A stretch of DNA of 41,835 nucleotides from Spirochaetales bacterium UBA4629 (GTDB taxonomy: Bacteria > Spirochaetota > Spirochaetia > Sphaerochaetales > Sphaerochaetaceae). A program made the position numbers and the translations under genes. The stretch covers positions 1-41,835 of the forward strand of contig DHMZ01000006.1 of the NCBI GenBank assembly GCA_002406055.1. The letters are read 5' to 3'. Position 1 is the first letter of the stretch. Each line of letters starts with the position of its first letter. The notes beneath the pieces were generated by a model, which worked only from the letters and a program-made list of their open reading frames with translations, made no database searches and had not been told where the DNA came from. This document shows positions 8,750 to 17,259 of this stretch, piece after piece.

Positions 8750-9967
8750 TTATTTAAGTTTTTTAATCTCTTCAACACTATTTTCAATAGCAGGAGGAAG
8801 TGATACTCTTCCATCAAATGCTGCCATATCTTTAAAGCCAGTACCTGTAAGAAGAACAACAACAGTTGCATCTTTGCCAAGTTCTTTTACCATATGGTCT
8901 CTATCTTTTTTAAGTGCAGCATATGCACAAGAAGCAGCAGGCTCTGCAAGAACGCCACTTTTACTTGTAAGTTCAAGCTGTGAATCGAGAATCTCTTTGT
9001 CTGTTACTTCTACTGCCCAGCCTTTTGATTCAAGAACATAGCGGCGAGCCATTCTTCCATTAGCTGGAAGATCAACAGAGATACTATCTGCTCTTGTTGT
9101 AGCTTCAATTGTTCTAAAATCATCTTTATTAATTGAGTTAGAAATAGCATCGCTCTGAGTAGATTGACAGCATATAATGCGTGGCATTTTGTCAATCAAG
9201 CCAGCCTTAAGAAGATCTTTAAAGCCCTTAGCAACACCAGCAATAATACAACCGTCTCCAACAGGTACGTAGATACAATCTGGAGCCTTTCTTCCCATTT
9301 GCTCAAAGAGTTCAATAGAGACACTCTTCTTTCCTTCAATTGTCATTGGGTTATATGCAGTGTTCCTATTAATACCACCATGTAAGCGTGTATATTCTAT
9401 AGAAAGAAGGAAAGCATCATCGTATGTTCCCTTTACAGGAATAACACGTGCTCCGTATAAAACAGATTGCATAAGCTTATTAATAGGAGCAGATGCAGGT
9501 ACAAATAGAACAATCTCAAGCCCTAGAGCAGCACCAACAGCACTCATTGCTGCTCCTGCATTCCCAGTACTTGCAAGTGCAATCTTCTTCTCACCATGCT
9601 TAATGGCTTGCTGTGCAACAAGATAGCTAGCTCTATCTTTAAAAGAACCAGAGACTAAAAGTGTATCTAGTTTAAAAAAGAGGTTAGGGGTATCGAGCTC
9701 TTTCCTTAGTCTCTTTGGTGCCATTAGTGGAGTAATTCCAACAGGGAATGAAGAATCATCCTCGCACTCATAAGGATAGAAGTCAAAAGGAGTAACATGT
9801 TCCTTTTCTTTTGCTTTTTTTAATACTTCATCACTAAGTTCAACAATAAGATTCCCTTTTGGGAACTCTTTTCCTGTGTTTTCTTTTTCACATTCTGGGC
9901 AAAGATACATAATCTTATCTGTTACATATTCTCTGCCACAATCAGAACAGACGTATTTAAATCTCAT
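8750..9967 (-). CDS. thrC: Threonine-synthase-like PLP enzyme with N-terminal zinc ribbon
   Basis: 405 aa. Residues 1-30 form a rubredoxin-like zinc ribbon (C7, C10, C23, C26). The fold-type II PLP domain has the Schiff-base lysine in SGSFKDRAS (K110), ASTGNAGAAM as the substrate loop and a glycine-rich LLTGTGFKD phosphate-binding loop near the C-terminus. This matches threonine synthase (O-phosphohomoserine to threonine). The same fold also includes amino-acid ammonia-lyases, and thrA/thrB are not nearby, so a catabolic role beside the next PLP enzyme is possible. The start has GGAGA seven to eight bases upstream. It has its own terminator, and a strong terminator separates it from the upstream gene on the same strand. 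Confidence 0.75.
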   Translation of the reverse strand: MRFKYVCSDCGREYVTDKIMYLCPECEKENTGKEFPKGNLIVELSDEVLKKAKEKEHVTPFDFYPYECEDDSSFPVGITPLMAPKRLRKELDTPNLFFKLDTLLVSGSFKDRASYLVAQQAIKHGEKKIALASTGNAGAAMSAVGAALGLEIVLFVPASAPINKLMQSVLYGARVIPVKGTYDDAFLLSIEYTRLHGGINRNTAYNPMTIEGKKSVSIELFEQMGRKAPDCIYVPVGDGCIIAGVAKGFKDLLKAGLIDKMPRIICCQSTQSDAISNSINKDDFRTIEATTRADSISVDLPANGRMARRYVLESKGWAVEVTDKEILDSQLELTSKSGVLAEPAASCAYAALKKDRDHMVKELGKDATVVVLLTGTGFKDMAAFDGRVSLPPAIENSVEEIKKLK

Positions 9968-9980
9968 ATTTTCTCCTTAG

Positions 9981-10016
9981 AAAATAAAAAATAGAGCCGG
10001 GACATAATATCCCGGC
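9981..10016 (-). terminator. Rho-independent terminator of the PLP enzyme gene at 10035
   Basis: Perfect 7-bp stem GCCGGGA/TCCCGGC with a 7-base loop (10016-9996), followed on the minus strand by TCTATTTTTTATTTT. It lies between two minus-strand PLP enzyme genes. Confidence 0.85.
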
Positions 10017-10034
10017 GAAAAAGAGCTGAATTAA

Positions 10035-11498
10035 TTAGCCTTTAATTTTTGCGTTAAACTCTTCAATCATCTTATCGATAGTCTTTGTAAGTTTAGGAAT
10101 ATCTGTCCAGTAAGATCTATCATACCACTGTCTATTGAGTTCTTCGTATGTCTTGCCCTGCTGCTCAACCCATGTATAGTACTTAAGGTTATGTACACGG
10201 AGTCTTTCGTAGTATGTAAGCTCAAGAGCATTTTCGATTGTCTGATGCTTTAGAGATGCAGCGTGAACTCTTGCAGCTTCCATTAGAGAGAACTCTCCCT
10301 GCTGTTCTGTGAGTTCCTTGAGACGAGATGTGTACATAACAGAAGAGTCTGTAAGAATTGTAAATACAGCATCATTCTCATCCATCTCATAGTACTTAGC
10401 CATCTTTATAGCGCTGAGCATATTACCAATACCAGAGATACCAAATAGCTGGAGAGAATCAAGTTCTTTGTCTGTTAAGCCGATAGACTTAAGATAATCC
10501 TTTCCATCCTTCTCGTTGAAGAGGCGGTAGATATCCATACAATCCTGGTCATCAATAGCACAGATCATGTCAGTATTCTTTACGTTGTGAATCCATGGAA
10601 CATGCTTATCTCCAATACCTTCAATTCTGTGAGCACCAAAACCATTGCGGAGAAGAGTAGGACACTGTAAAGCTTCGCCAGCAGCAATCTTAAGATTTGG
10701 ATAGACCTTCTTTAAGTGGTCACCAGCTGCGAGAGTTCCACCTGAACCTGTACTAGAAGCGTAGCCACGAACGTTCTCTGGCTTAATGCCAAGCTTCTTG
10801 ATAACTTCAAGGATAGCAGAACCTGTTACTTCATAGTGCCAGAGGTAGTTTTCAAACTGCTCGAACTGATTGAAGATAACAATGTGCTTACCTCTCTCTT
10901 CATCAAGTTCATGACACTTGTCGAAGATTTCCTTAACGTTTGACTCACAACCAGGTGTTGCGATGATTTCGCCAGCAACTGTCTTAAGCCAATTAAATCT
11001 TTCTTGAGACATATTCTCAGGAAGAATAGCAATACTCTTACAGCCAAGGAGAGCAGAGTTGTAAGCACCACCACGGCAATAGTTACCTGTGCTTGGCCAT
11101 ACTGCCTGCTGTTCAACAGCATCAAAGTTACCAGAAACAAGAGCTGGAGCTAAACATGCATATGTTGCACCAACCTTGTGTACGCCACATGGGAAGTACT
11201 TACCACAAAGAGCATAGATGTGAGCTTTTGTTCCTGTAATCTCTCTAGGGATTTCAATAAAGTTGACATCACCAAACTGTCCACCTTTTTCAACTGGTTC
11301 GTTGTGCCAATTTATTCTATATAGGTTGAGAGGATTAACATCCCAAAGTCCAACATTTTTTAGCTTGTCTTTAATTTCCTGAGGAATTAAAGAAGGATCT
11401 TTCATCTGAGCAAATGTTGGAAGAGTGATTCCCTTTTCTCTACAACGCTGAACGTTTTTTTCGATTATTTTTGGTTTTCTTTTCAAATTAATAAGCAT
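10035..11498 (-). CDS. Fold-type II PLP-dependent enzyme (cysteine synthase/tryptophan synthase beta superfamily)
   Basis: 487 aa. The likely Schiff-base lysine is K108 in FPCGVHKVGAT. The substrate loop is WPSTGNYCRGGAY (about 134-146), and the phosphate-cup glycine loop is YASSTGSGGTLAAG (about 251-264). An extra C-terminal region with conserved Tyr/Trp makes it about 150 aa longer than cysteine synthase. I recognise the superfamily but not a proven reaction; such proteins are annotated only as PLP-dependent beta-subunit-like. In purine-degrading clusters of other bacteria a diaminopropionate ammonia-lyase (YgeX) has this fold. YgeX is absent here, so this protein is a candidate functional replacement, which is inference. 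The codon use looks highly expressed. The ribosome site CAGGAGATT is strong. Confidence 0.75.
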   Translation of the reverse strand: MLINLKRKPKIIEKNVQRCREKGITLPTFAQMKDPSLIPQEIKDKLKNVGLWDVNPLNLYRINWHNEPVEKGGQFGDVNFIEIPREITGTKAHIYALCGKYFPCGVHKVGATYACLAPALVSGNFDAVEQQAVWPSTGNYCRGGAYNSALLGCKSIAILPENMSQERFNWLKTVAGEIIATPGCESNVKEIFDKCHELDEERGKHIVIFNQFEQFENYLWHYEVTGSAILEVIKKLGIKPENVRGYASSTGSGGTLAAGDHLKKVYPNLKIAAGEALQCPTLLRNGFGAHRIEGIGDKHVPWIHNVKNTDMICAIDDQDCMDIYRLFNEKDGKDYLKSIGLTDKELDSLQLFGISGIGNMLSAIKMAKYYEMDENDAVFTILTDSSVMYTSRLKELTEQQGEFSLMEAARVHAASLKHQTIENALELTYYERLRVHNLKYYTWVEQQGKTYEELNRQWYDRSYWTDIPKLTKTIDKMIEEFNAKIKG

Positions 11499-11645
11499 AA
11501 TAATCTCCTGTTTTTTAACAGTATTAGAGGGAAAAAATGATTTGTAAAGCTAAAAATTGCGGTAAAATGGCGTTTTTTTTAAATTATTGAGATATACATC
11601 AAATTTATGTAAAAAATTAATTTTAACATTAACTTTTTGTAAAGA

Positions 11646-12188
11646 TTATTTGATTATTCTCCCATTTCTGCTTCTTTTAATTCTTTCATCTTTTAGAGCA
11701 TCGGAGAAAAGTGCTTCGATTTTGTCTCCATTCTTTTCCCAACCCATTTCATTTATAAACAAGCGAAGAAGCTCATTTTTTGTAAATGAGTTTTTGGTTG
11801 AGTTTTCTATTACATAGATTAGAGCATTGCTAGCTTCAGCAGTCGGTATCTGATAAGAGTAGCGAACTTCTGCAATAGGAGTAGGTCTGAAAAAATCTTC
11901 ATTTTTGCCATTATGAAAAACAATTTCGCCACAATTATCGAAGGTCTTTAGTGCATCTAGTTCATTTTCAATAGCTACAAAATGCTTACTAAGTCTAGAG
12001 CCTAGTTTATAGAGAGAAAATGAGTTAAGAACGCGCTTAAGCAGAATTGATTCTCTAAGAGGAGCTTCTGTCTCTATTACCTCTTCCATTCTTTTTTTGA
12101 TTTCGCTATCGAATTCGCCAGAGAGGAGACTTTCTGGTGAAAGTGGCATTATTTCTAGCTTGGTAACAATATATTCTCTTTTTTCCAT
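11646..12188 (-). CDS. Free-standing DUF3320-like protein
   Basis: 180 aa. Residues about 5-80 (YIVTKLEIMPLSP..., EAPLRESILLKRVLNSFSLYKLGSRLSKHF) resemble DUF3320, normally the C-terminal module of large DUF4011-type superfamily I helicase/endonuclease proteins. The rest (EIVFHNGK..FRP, then a winged-helix-like helical stretch to residue 180) continues that module. Here it is alone, with no helicase nearby. It could be a detached remnant or an independent DNA-binding protein. The ribosome site is poor, so the exact start is uncertain. The 147-bp gap to the neighbouring PLP gene is AT-rich and holds nothing else I can support. Confidence 0.55.
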   Translation of the reverse strand: MEKREYIVTKLEIMPLSPESLLSGEFDSEIKKRMEEVIETEAPLRESILLKRVLNSFSLYKLGSRLSKHFVAIENELDALKTFDNCGEIVFHNGKNEDFFRPTPIAEVRYSYQIPTAEASNALIYVIENSTKNSFTKNELLRLFINEMGWEKNGDKIEALFSDALKDERIKRSRNGRIIK

Positions 12189-12233
12189 ATGAAAAGTGTA
12201 AAACTGAAGAAGATTTTTGCATAGTCAATTGAG

Positions 12234-12262
12234 TTGAATCTAGGGATACAAAAAGTTATATT
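12234..12262 (+). promoter_or_regulatory. Promoter of the flavodiiron protein gene
   Basis: TTGAAT (12234-12239), exactly 17 bases, TATATT (12257-12262), then AAGGA and the ATG at 12287. A close sigma-70 match. Confidence 0.65.
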
Positions 12263-12286
12263 ATTTATAAGTATAAAGGATTGATT

Positions 12287-13444
12287 ATGCAGATAACAAA
12301 AGACATTAAATATATTGGTGTTAACGACCATAAAATTGATTTATTTGAAGCTCAATACCCTGTAAAAGATGGGATTTCTTATAATTCATATTTAATAGAA
12401 AGTGCTGGACAAAGTCTCGTTATGGACAGTGTAGATGGAAACTATATTGATCAGTGGTTTGAAAATATCGACAAAGAACTAAAAGGTAAGAGCCCAGACT
12501 ACCTTGTTGTGCAGCATATGGAGCCCGATCATTCTGCAGGTATTTTAGCTTTTAGTGAACGCTATAAAGATGCAAAGATAATATCATCTCAAAAGGCATT
12601 TGTAATGATGAGAAACTTCTTTGGTACAGATTTCCCTGAAAAGAGAATTCTAGTTAAAGAGAATGATTCTTTTGTTCTAGGAGAACATACTTTAACATTT
12701 ATTGCGGCTCCAATGGTTCATTGGCCAGAGGTAATCGTTACTTATGATAGCTATGACAAAGTGTTGTTTGCAGCCGATGGCTTTGGAAAGTTTGGCGCTA
12801 ATGATGTTAAGACAGATGAAGAATGGGCTACTGAAGCTCGTAGATATTATATAGGTATTGTTGGAAAGTATGGTCAAATGGTGCAGAGCTTACTAAAGAA
12901 AGTATCTAGCCTCAATATTAAAATCATTTGCTCCCTCCATGGTCCTGTTCTTAGAGATGATCTATCAGAGTACATCTCTTATTATGATAAGTGGTCTAGT
13001 TATACTCCGGAAGATGATGGTATTACAGTAGCCTATACCTCTATATATGGCCATACAAGAGAAGCTGTTCTTACATTAGTAGAGGACTTAAGAAGAAGAG
13101 GTAAGACTGTTGATGTATATGATTTATCTAGAGTAGATATGTCAGAGGCTGTAGCATCTGCATTCCAGCATAAGAACTTGGTTCTTGCAACAACTACATA
13201 TAATGGCGATATATTCCCACCAATGCGTGCTTTTATTGAGCATTTAACAGAAAGAAACTATCAAAAGAGAAGAGTAGGCTTTATTGAAAATGGTTCATGG
13301 GGGCCAGTTGCTGCAAGAAAGATGAAGCAGATGTTAGAAGAATCAAAGGAAATTGAAGTCTTATCTCCTACTGTCACAATTCTCAGTTCACTAAATGAAA
13401 AATCATTATCTATGATAGAAGAGTTAGCCGAAGAGCTAGCATAA
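12287..13444 (+). CDS. fprA: Flavodiiron protein (FprA family, O2/NO reductase)
   Basis: 385 aa from the ATG at 12287, chosen over the in-frame TTG at 12281 because AAGGA lies six bases before the ATG. The N-terminal metallo-beta-lactamase-like domain carries the diiron ligands: QHMEPDHSAG (HxExDH, about 76-85), MVHWPEV (His about 143) and SLHGPVLRD (His about 223). The C-terminal flavodoxin domain (about 250-385) has the FMN loop TSIYGHTREA and ATTTYNGDIFP. It reduces O2 to water or NO to N2O in the cytoplasm and protects anaerobes from oxidative or nitrosative stress. There is no rubredoxin domain, so it needs a separate electron donor. It ends at a shared hairpin with the convergent ndk gene. 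Confidence 0.92.
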   Translation: MQITKDIKYIGVNDHKIDLFEAQYPVKDGISYNSYLIESAGQSLVMDSVDGNYIDQWFENIDKELKGKSPDYLVVQHMEPDHSAGILAFSERYKDAKIISSQKAFVMMRNFFGTDFPEKRILVKENDSFVLGEHTLTFIAAPMVHWPEVIVTYDSYDKVLFAADGFGKFGANDVKTDEEWATEARRYYIGIVGKYGQMVQSLLKKVSSLNIKIICSLHGPVLRDDLSEYISYYDKWSSYTPEDDGITVAYTSIYGHTREAVLTLVEDLRRRGKTVDVYDLSRVDMSEAVASAFQHKNLVLATTTYNGDIFPPMRAFIEHLTERNYQKRRVGFIENGSWGPVAARKMKQMLEESKEIEVLSPTVTILSSLNEKSLSMIEELAEELA

Positions 13445-13445
13445 T

Positions 13446-13485
13446 TAAAGGGGGACTTTGATTGTCCCCCTTCGCTTTATTTTTC
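13446..13485. terminator. Shared terminator between convergent fprA and ndk
   Basis: Perfect 7-bp stem GGGGGAC/GTCCCCC (13450-13456/13464-13470) with a 7-base loop. It is followed by a T-rich stretch rightward and CTTTAATTAT leftward, so it may serve both genes. Confidence 0.75.
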
Positions 13486-13941
13486 TAAGTTTTCCTTAAT
13501 AATTTCAAATACAGTCTTCCAATCTGTACACATCTCTTCGCTCTTGAAGTAGATAGCTGTTTCTCTTGCACTTGATTCTGCGCTATCTGAACCGTGGATA
13601 CAGTTGTAGCTCATGTAAGGGGAGAAATCGCCACGGATTGTTCCAACTTCAGCGTTCTGAGGGTTGGTCTTACCCATAATCTGTCGCATGCCTGAGATTG
13701 CATCTTCACCTTCGACAACCATTGCAACAATTGGTGCTGATGTAATGAAAGCAACAAGAGAAGGGTAGAAAGGCTTTCCTATATGTTCTTCATAGTGCTT
13801 AGCTGCCATTTCTGGTGTTACCTCTAACATTTTAAGAGCGATAATCTTGTAGCCTTTTTCTTCGATTCTTGTGATGATTTTCCCAATGAGTCCTCTTTGA
13901 ACTGCATCTGGCTTGATAGCAATAAAAGTTCTTTCTTTCAT
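13477..13941 (-). CDS. ndk: Nucleoside-diphosphate kinase
   Basis: 154 aa from the ATG at 13941 (MKERTFIAIKPDAVQRGL, the standard NDK N-terminus). An upstream in-frame start at 13962 is less likely because AAAGGA is placed for the shorter form. The catalytic histidine is H116 in NCIHGSDS. The enzyme transfers the gamma-phosphate of ATP to other NDPs through a phosphohistidine. Length and motifs are typical. It is transcribed divergently from the purine operon that starts at 14105. Confidence 0.95.
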   Translation of the reverse strand: MKERTFIAIKPDAVQRGLIGKIITRIEEKGYKIIALKMLEVTPEMAAKHYEEHIGKPFYPSLVAFITSAPIVAMVVEGEDAISGMRQIMGKTNPQNAEVGTIRGDFSPYMSYNCIHGSDSAESSARETAIYFKSEEMCTDWKTVFEIIKENLEK

Positions 13942-13960
13942 AAATAATTCCTTTTGTATC

Positions 13961-13966
13961 AATATA
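13961..13966 (-). promoter_or_regulatory. Extended -10 element of ndk
   Basis: On the minus strand TGCTATATT (extended -10) lies about 20 bases before the ndk start. The -35 is poorly conserved, as is common with TGn extensions. Confidence 0.4.
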
Positions 13967-14010
13967 GCACAAAATAAATCAGTTTAAGAAGAGCTGAAGT
14001 TATAGTGGAA

Positions 14011-14030
14011 AATTGTTGCATCTTGTTGCA
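14011..14030 (-). promoter_or_regulatory. Direct-repeat operator upstream of ygfK (shared with ygeW)
   Basis: On the minus strand this reads TGCAACAAGATGCAACAATT: two TGCAACA copies 10 bases apart, one helical turn. It ends 8 bp before the -35 box of ygfK. A 20-base element differing at one position lies upstream of ygeW at 40070-40089. A position just upstream of -35 suggests an activator site; the regulator is not in the window. Confidence 0.65.
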
Positions 14031-14038
14031 TTATTAAT

Positions 14039-14066
14039 TTGACTTTGGAATATTAACGGTTAAACT
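14039..14066 (+). promoter_or_regulatory. Putative promoter of the ygfK-xdhD operon
   Basis: TTGACT (14039-14044), a 16-base spacer and TAAACT (14061-14066). A weak -10 fits a promoter needing an activator at the adjacent direct repeat. An AGAGGAGA ribosome site follows before the ATG at 14105. Confidence 0.5.
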
Positions 14067-14104
14067 AATAATACGGAACCCCCGTAAAAGAGGAGACATA
14101 ACGC

Positions 14105-17100
14105 ATGGCAGATTTAATGCGACCAATTCCATTTTCTGAGCTTTTATTAAGAATAGCCGGAGAATATAAGAATCACGATTCAATTTTTAGTATCAACAAA
14201 GATCAGTTCTATAAGGATAAAGAGAAGCATTTTGTAGATGTATTTAATCAGAAGTGTTCAACTCCTATGGGTCCTGCTGCTGGTCCTCACACACAGCTAT
14301 GTCAGAACATCGTAGCATCATATCTTGTTGGTGCTCGTTTCATTGAGCTTAAAACTGTTCAAATTATGGACCATCTTGAGATAGCTAAGCCTTGTATCGA
14401 TGCTAGAGATGAAGGTTATAACGTTGAATGGTCAACAGAATATACACTCGAAAAGGCTTATGATGAGTATCTAAAAGCTTGGATTACACTTCACATTCTT
14501 GAAGCTGTCATGAGAGATAAGGTCATTGAGAATCCATCTTTCATCTTTAATATGTCTTGTGGATATAACCTTGATGGTATTAAAGAAAAGAAGATGCAGA
14601 TCTTTATCGACAGCATGATTGATGCTGGTAAAAAGCCTCTATTTGATGAATATATCTTAGAAGCAAAGGCTCTTCTTGATGATGGCCTCTTGGATGGAAC
14701 AGGGCTCGAAGATAGAAAAGAAAAAGCTATCAAAACACTCGACTATATTTCAAAGAATATTTGTGCTTCTGTTACAGTATCAACAATGCATGGTTGTCCT
14801 CCAAAAGAGATTGAAGCAATCTGTTCTTACCTCTTAACAGAGAAGAAGCTTGATACATTTGTTAAGCTCAACCCAACTCTTCTTGGTTATGATACTGTTC
14901 GTTCTATTCTTGATTCACTTGGATACAACTATGTCGTTCTAAAGAGAGAAAGCTTTGAGCATGATTTGCAGCTCTCTGATGCAAAAGCTATGCTCCATCG
15001 CCTTGTTGATCTTGCAAAGAAAGAAGGAAGAAAGTTTGGCGTTAAACTTACTAACACACTTGGCAATGTTAACCCACAAGATGTCCTTCCTGGGGACGAA
15101 CGCTATGGCTCTGGTAGAATCTTGCTTCCTCTTTCTTCTCGTGTCGCACTTATTCTCTCTGAAGAATTTAATGGGACTCTTCCTATCTCATATTCAGGTG
15201 GTATCTCTGCTCTATCTGTTAAGGATCTCTTTGAAGCAGGTATTCACCCAATTACACTTGCTACCGATATGCTCCACCCAGGTGGATACGCTAAGATGAA
15301 GCAGCTTTGCGAGATTGCAAACGAATCTAAGGGTTGGAAGATGGATCATATTGATATATCTAAACTTAGGAAGTTTGTTGAGAATGTCTCTTCTCCAAAG
15401 GGTATAGCAGCAAAAGAGTACAGAGGAACTAATTCAGCTAAGGTTAATACTCCACTAGAACTCTTTGATTGCTATGTAGCTCCATGTGTTGAAGCATGTC
15501 CTATCCATCAGCCTATTCCTGAGTATGTTGCTCTTGCAGGTGAGGGGCGCACAGCTGAAGCTCTATCTTTAATCTATACAAGTAATGCTCTTCCTAATAT
15601 CACTGGTTGGATTTGCGACCATCAGTGTCAGAACCATTGTACAAGAATGGACTATGAAGGACCTGTAAACATTAGAGAGGTCAAAAAGCTTTGCGTTGAG
15701 CATGGTTTTGAAGAATTCAAGGAAGATTATTGGGCTAAGCCAGAAGAACCAGCAGAGGTAAAGGCTGCAGTTATCGGCGCAGGTCCTGCAGGCTTAAGTG
15801 CTGCTTATTTCCTCGCTTTAAGTGGTTTCGATACAACAGTATTTGAGAAAGAGGCTGTCGCAGGTGGTGTTGTTCAGTCTGTTATTCCAGAGTTTAGAAT
15901 TCCATCTTCTGCAGTACAGAAGGATGTAGATTTTATCAAAGAACAAGGTGTTAAGTTTGTTTTCTCTACAGAAAAAACAGTATCTGAACTTAGAAAAGAA
16001 GGCTATGAATACATCTTTGTTTCTGTAGGTGCTACTGCATCTAATGACCCAAGAGTAAGTGGAAATGGTCCAAAAGAGAGTGCAGTTTCCTTCCTCCTCA
16101 GAAGTAAGAGAGGCGAGAAGATTAATCTCGGTTCTTCTGTTGTTGTAATGGGTGGTGGAAACACAGCTATGGATGCAGCAAGAATGGCTATAAGAACAGC
16201 AGGTGTTGAAGACGTAACTGTTGTTTATAGAAGAAGCGAAAACGAGATGCCTTGTGATAGAGAAGAGTATGAGATGGCTCTCTCTGATGGTGTTAAGTTT
16301 ATGTTCCTTGCTTCTCCAACAGATTTTACAGATGGCAGACTCTTTATTAACAAGATGGTCCTTGGCGAAAAAGATAGTTCTGGCAGAAGAAAACCTGTCG
16401 AAAGTGGCGAAAAGATTGAGATTAACTGCACATACCTCATTTCTGCTATAGGCGAGAAGCCAGATAAGGCTATCCTAGATGCTATTGGCGTTGATGGTGT
16501 TGATAAGCTTTGGATTATTGGCGATACAAAGACAGGTCCAAGCACAGTTGTAAGATGTATTGCTTCTGCACAAGAGGCTGTAGACGAGGCTATCGACCGC
16601 GTTTATGACGATATCCTCAAAGAGGATGAAGAAGAGGAAAAGAAGAACTGTACTTGTGCTGAAGGTGAATGCCAGTGCGAAGAGACAGTTGAAGAAGAAG
16701 TCGAAGAGGATGAAGACGAAGATTCCATTAGAGAGGAAGAGGATTCATTCTTTGCCTCAATTAGAGAAAAGAAGGCTTCTATTCTCCTTCCATTAAATAA
16801 GGGTAGCAAGGCTAAAGATTTCTTTGAAAAAGAAGCTAAGAGATGTTTAGAGTGTTCTTATTACTGTAATAAGTGTACAGAAGTATGTCCTAACAGAGCT
16901 AATTCAATGATTGACTTAAGAGAGACAGGTCTCTTTGAAGATCCATTCCAGATTCTCCACTTAGATGCATACTGCAACGAATGTGGAAACTGTGCTGCAT
17001 TCTGTCCTCACGATGGTGGCCCATACTTGAAGAAGTTTACTCTCTTCTCTCGCATGGATGATTTTGAGAATAGTACTAATAGTGGCTTCTATGCAGAAAA

Positions 17101-17254
17101 TGATGAAGTAACAATTAGGCTTAAAGATAAGATCATTAAAGGTTATATCGATAAGGATGGCAAGTTAGCCTGTGATGTTCCTGAGACAGTAAAGGCTATG
17201 ATTGAGACAATATTCATCTCTTATTCATATCTTCTTGGTCCAGTAGAGGAGTAA
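14105..17254 (+). CDS. ygfK: YgfK-type Fe-S/FAD oxidoreductase subunit (annotated as putative selenate reductase subunit)
   Basis: 1049 aa. Residues about 1-440 are a TIM-barrel resembling dihydroorotate/dihydropyrimidine dehydrogenase. From about 460 comes an Fe-S module with clustered cysteines (CVEACPIHQP, WICDHQCQNHC). A glutamate-synthase-small-subunit-like region follows, with FAD loop GAGPAG (about 557) and NAD(P) loop GGGNTAMDAA (about 682). Two ferredoxin-type cysteine clusters close the protein (CLECSYYCNKCTEVCP about 914, YCNECGNCAAFCP about 957). The layout resembles dihydropyrimidine dehydrogenase in rearranged form and suggests a multi-centre electron-transfer enzyme. E. coli ygfK is linked to anaerobic purine/urate breakdown; the selenate reductase name is historical. 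An acidic Cys-containing insertion lies at about 838-880. It is first gene of the operon; ssnA follows after 5 bp. Confidence 0.9.
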   Translation: MADLMRPIPFSELLLRIAGEYKNHDSIFSINKDQFYKDKEKHFVDVFNQKCSTPMGPAAGPHTQLCQNIVASYLVGARFIELKTVQIMDHLEIAKPCIDARDEGYNVEWSTEYTLEKAYDEYLKAWITLHILEAVMRDKVIENPSFIFNMSCGYNLDGIKEKKMQIFIDSMIDAGKKPLFDEYILEAKALLDDGLLDGTGLEDRKEKAIKTLDYISKNICASVTVSTMHGCPPKEIEAICSYLLTEKKLDTFVKLNPTLLGYDTVRSILDSLGYNYVVLKRESFEHDLQLSDAKAMLHRLVDLAKKEGRKFGVKLTNTLGNVNPQDVLPGDERYGSGRILLPLSSRVALILSEEFNGTLPISYSGGISALSVKDLFEAGIHPITLATDMLHPGGYAKMKQLCEIANESKGWKMDHIDISKLRKFVENVSSPKGIAAKEYRGTNSAKVNTPLELFDCYVAPCVEACPIHQPIPEYVALAGEGRTAEALSLIYTSNALPNITGWICDHQCQNHCTRMDYEGPVNIREVKKLCVEHGFEEFKEDYWAKPEEPAEVKAAVIGAGPAGLSAAYFLALSGFDTTVFEKEAVAGGVVQSVIPEFRIPSSAVQKDVDFIKEQGVKFVFSTEKTVSELRKEGYEYIFVSVGATASNDPRVSGNGPKESAVSFLLRSKRGEKINLGSSVVVMGGGNTAMDAARMAIRTAGVEDVTVVYRRSENEMPCDREEYEMALSDGVKFMFLASPTDFTDGRLFINKMVLGEKDSSGRRKPVESGEKIEINCTYLISAIGEKPDKAILDAIGVDGVDKLWIIGDTKTGPSTVVRCIASAQEAVDEAIDRVYDDILKEDEEEEKKNCTCAEGECQCEETVEEEVEEDEDEDSIREEEDSFFASIREKKASILLPLNKGSKAKDFFEKEAKRCLECSYYCNKCTEVCPNRANSMIDLRETGLFEDPFQILHLDAYCNECGNCAAFCPHDGGPYLKKFTLFSRMDDFENSTNSGFYAENDEVTIRLKDKIIKGYIDKDGKLACDVPETVKAMIETIFISYSYLLGPVEE

Positions 17255-17259
17255 CAAGA

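Noticed and set aside
12281..12286. TTG start for the flavodiiron protein
   Set aside because: AAGGA directly abuts the TTG, leaving no spacing; the ATG six bases later is correctly spaced.
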